From a virus, in IMG/VR virus record IMGVR_UViG_3300020472_000116, positions 1 through 30,514 of that record: a DNA stretch of 30,514 nt; one strand, 5' to 3'. Position numbers and translations under genes: made by a program. Positions 29,487-30,514 of this stretch are shown piece after piece. Below the pieces are notes generated by a model. That model searched no databases, had not been told where the DNA came from, and worked only from the letters and a program-made list of their open reading frames with translations. The first letter of the stretch is position 1. Every line of letters starts with the position of its first letter.

Positions 29487-30514
29487 TGGGTTACATTGGG
29501 TTAAGTGCTAAGAATGACATAAGGATCAACGCTACGTCTGATCTGGAGTTAACGTCTGATAACACCACAATTAAGTTTGGTGCTGATGATGACGTTACGA
29601 TTACGCATGATCCTGATGATGGCTTGATCTTTAAGTCTATTGCTACGGCTGACGATAATCCTTTTCTCTTAACGATACAAACAGGTGAAACTGATCTAGC
29701 TGCCAATGATGTTATTGGTAAGATACAGTTTCAAGCACCAGATGAAGGTACAGGCACAGATGCTATACTTGTAAGTGCAGCAATACAGGCCGTATCAGAA
29801 GGTGATTTTAGTTCTTCAAGTAACGCTACAAGACTAGAGTTTATGACAGGTGCAAGTGAAGCAGCATCTGAACGCATGAGAATTGATAGCTTGGGTAATG
29901 TAGGCATTGGTGGTACGCCTGTCATTTGGAATAGTGGGAATACAGCTTTACAAATTGGTGGCAATGGTATTCTTCATGGCTCTACTGCATTAGGGGCAAG
30001 TAAATTTGTAGCTCTTACGCATAACGCCCACATTGATTCTGATAGTTCATGGGAATATATTTCTACTGATGAAGCCTCCAACTACTATCAAAGTGGAGGG
30101 GCGCATTATTTTCGTACAGCAGCGTCAGGAACAGCAGGGAATGACATCACTTGGACAAATGTTTTAACTATATTGTCTGGAGGTGGTATAACCTTTAATG
30201 GAGATACTGCACAAGCTAATGCTTTAGACGACTATGAAGAGGGTACTTGGACACCTGCAATGACTATAGGTGGTAGTTCTTCAGGAATAACGTATGCCAG
30301 TGGTACAGCTGGAAATTATACAAAAATTGGAAGGCTTTGTGTTTGCAACATAAGATTAAATTTAAGCGATAAAGGTTCTTCGTCAGGTGATGTTAAAATT
30401 AACTTACCTTTTACAAATTGTAATGAAGCAATCGGGTCTTATTCAACCCTTGATTACGCCTTCAATTTTGCTAGTTTAACTAACGATAATATTTCACTTT
30501 ATGCAGAACAAAAT
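29486..30514 (+). CDS. Second tail fiber-like protein, 5' part only
   Basis: ATG 29486 opens a frame of 343 codons that reaches the window edge without a stop. The N-terminus (MGYIGLSAKNDIRINATSDL) differs from the 870-aa fiber. The interior has ERMRIDSLGNVGIGGTPVIW, WTNVLTILSGGGITFNGDTA and DDYEEGTWTPAMTIGGSSSG followed by GNYTKIGRLCVCNIRL, segments typical of phage fiber tips and endo-repeat domains. It is likely a receptor-binding or fiber-associated protein. Completeness and true length cannot be judged. Confidence 0.75.
   Translation, partial: MGYIGLSAKNDIRINATSDLELTSDNTTIKFGADDDVTITHDPDDGLIFKSIATADDNPFLLTIQTGETDLAANDVIGKIQFQAPDEGTGTDAILVSAAIQAVSEGDFSSSSNATRLEFMTGASEAASERMRIDSLGNVGIGGTPVIWNSGNTALQIGGNGILHGSTALGASKFVALTHNAHIDSDSSWEYISTDEASNYYQSGGAHYFRTAASGTAGNDITWTNVLTILSGGGITFNGDTAQANALDDYEEGTWTPAMTIGGSSSGITYASGTAGNYTKIGRLCVCNIRLNLSDKGSSSGDVKINLPFTNCNEAIGSYSTLDYAFNFASLTNDNISLYAEQN

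Noticed and set aside
1-30514. tRNA genes and CRISPR arrays
   Set aside because: No cloverleaf with a GTTCxA loop and no regularly spaced direct repeats were noticed by eye; a tRNA scanner was not available, so a missed tRNA is possible.

Overview
The window looks like about 30 kb of an AT-rich, tailed double-stranded DNA phage that infects a Gram-negative bacterium. It is probably marine, and short-tailed or podovirus-like, but it is not a phage I can name. The signs are a large terminase, portal, scaffold, major capsid and tail-fiber series in canonical order; T7-type primase and helicase genes; very tight packing with ATGA and TAATG overlaps; and a tail fiber and many small Lys-rich proteins of kinds I associate with phages from seawater. 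A tyrosine recombinase suggests temperate potential. A small ArfA-like ribosome-rescue gene hints at a proteobacterial host, since ArfA is best known from beta- and gammaproteobacteria. Both points are inference.

Left arm, 1 to 9.7 kb, all on the minus strand (early and replication module). In transcription order it has: a 203-aa unknown protein; a 76-aa protein; a 244-aa Cys-rich conserved phage protein; an ArfA-like factor; two mini-proteins; an 85-aa and a 111-aa protein; a cytosine-C5 DNA methyltransferase whose motif I sits at the C-terminus (circular permutation); a 46-aa protein; a 5'(3')-deoxyribonucleotidase-like HAD enzyme; small proteins; a SleB-like wall hydrolase; then a separately promoted operon of DUF932-like protein, integrase, primase, helicase and a zinc-finger GIY-YIG nuclease that runs off the window. 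An identical 18-base sequence with a perfect 14-base palindromic core occurs four times between 7.0 and 9.4 kb in one orientation. Three copies lie just upstream of start codons.

Control region, 9.7 to 10.35 kb: no convincing gene. It holds divergent sigma70-like promoters, several inverted repeats and a 30-base alternating pyrimidine-purine tract. It is the best candidate for the transcriptional switch and perhaps the replication origin or attachment site.

Right arm, 10.35 to 30.5 kb, all on the plus strand (late module). A LysM protein and about a dozen tiny basic, membrane or Cys-rich proteins come first, followed by a lysis pair (GTA-type holin and M15 peptidase), small and large terminase, portal, an 892-aa probable internal virion protein, scaffold, major capsid protein with its own promoter and a downstream terminator, a head decoration candidate, and a repetitive tail fiber. 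A second fiber-like gene is cut by the window edge. No DNA polymerase, RNA polymerase, tail tube, recognisable repressor, tRNA or CRISPR array was recognised. Function calls rest on motif reading without database searches.
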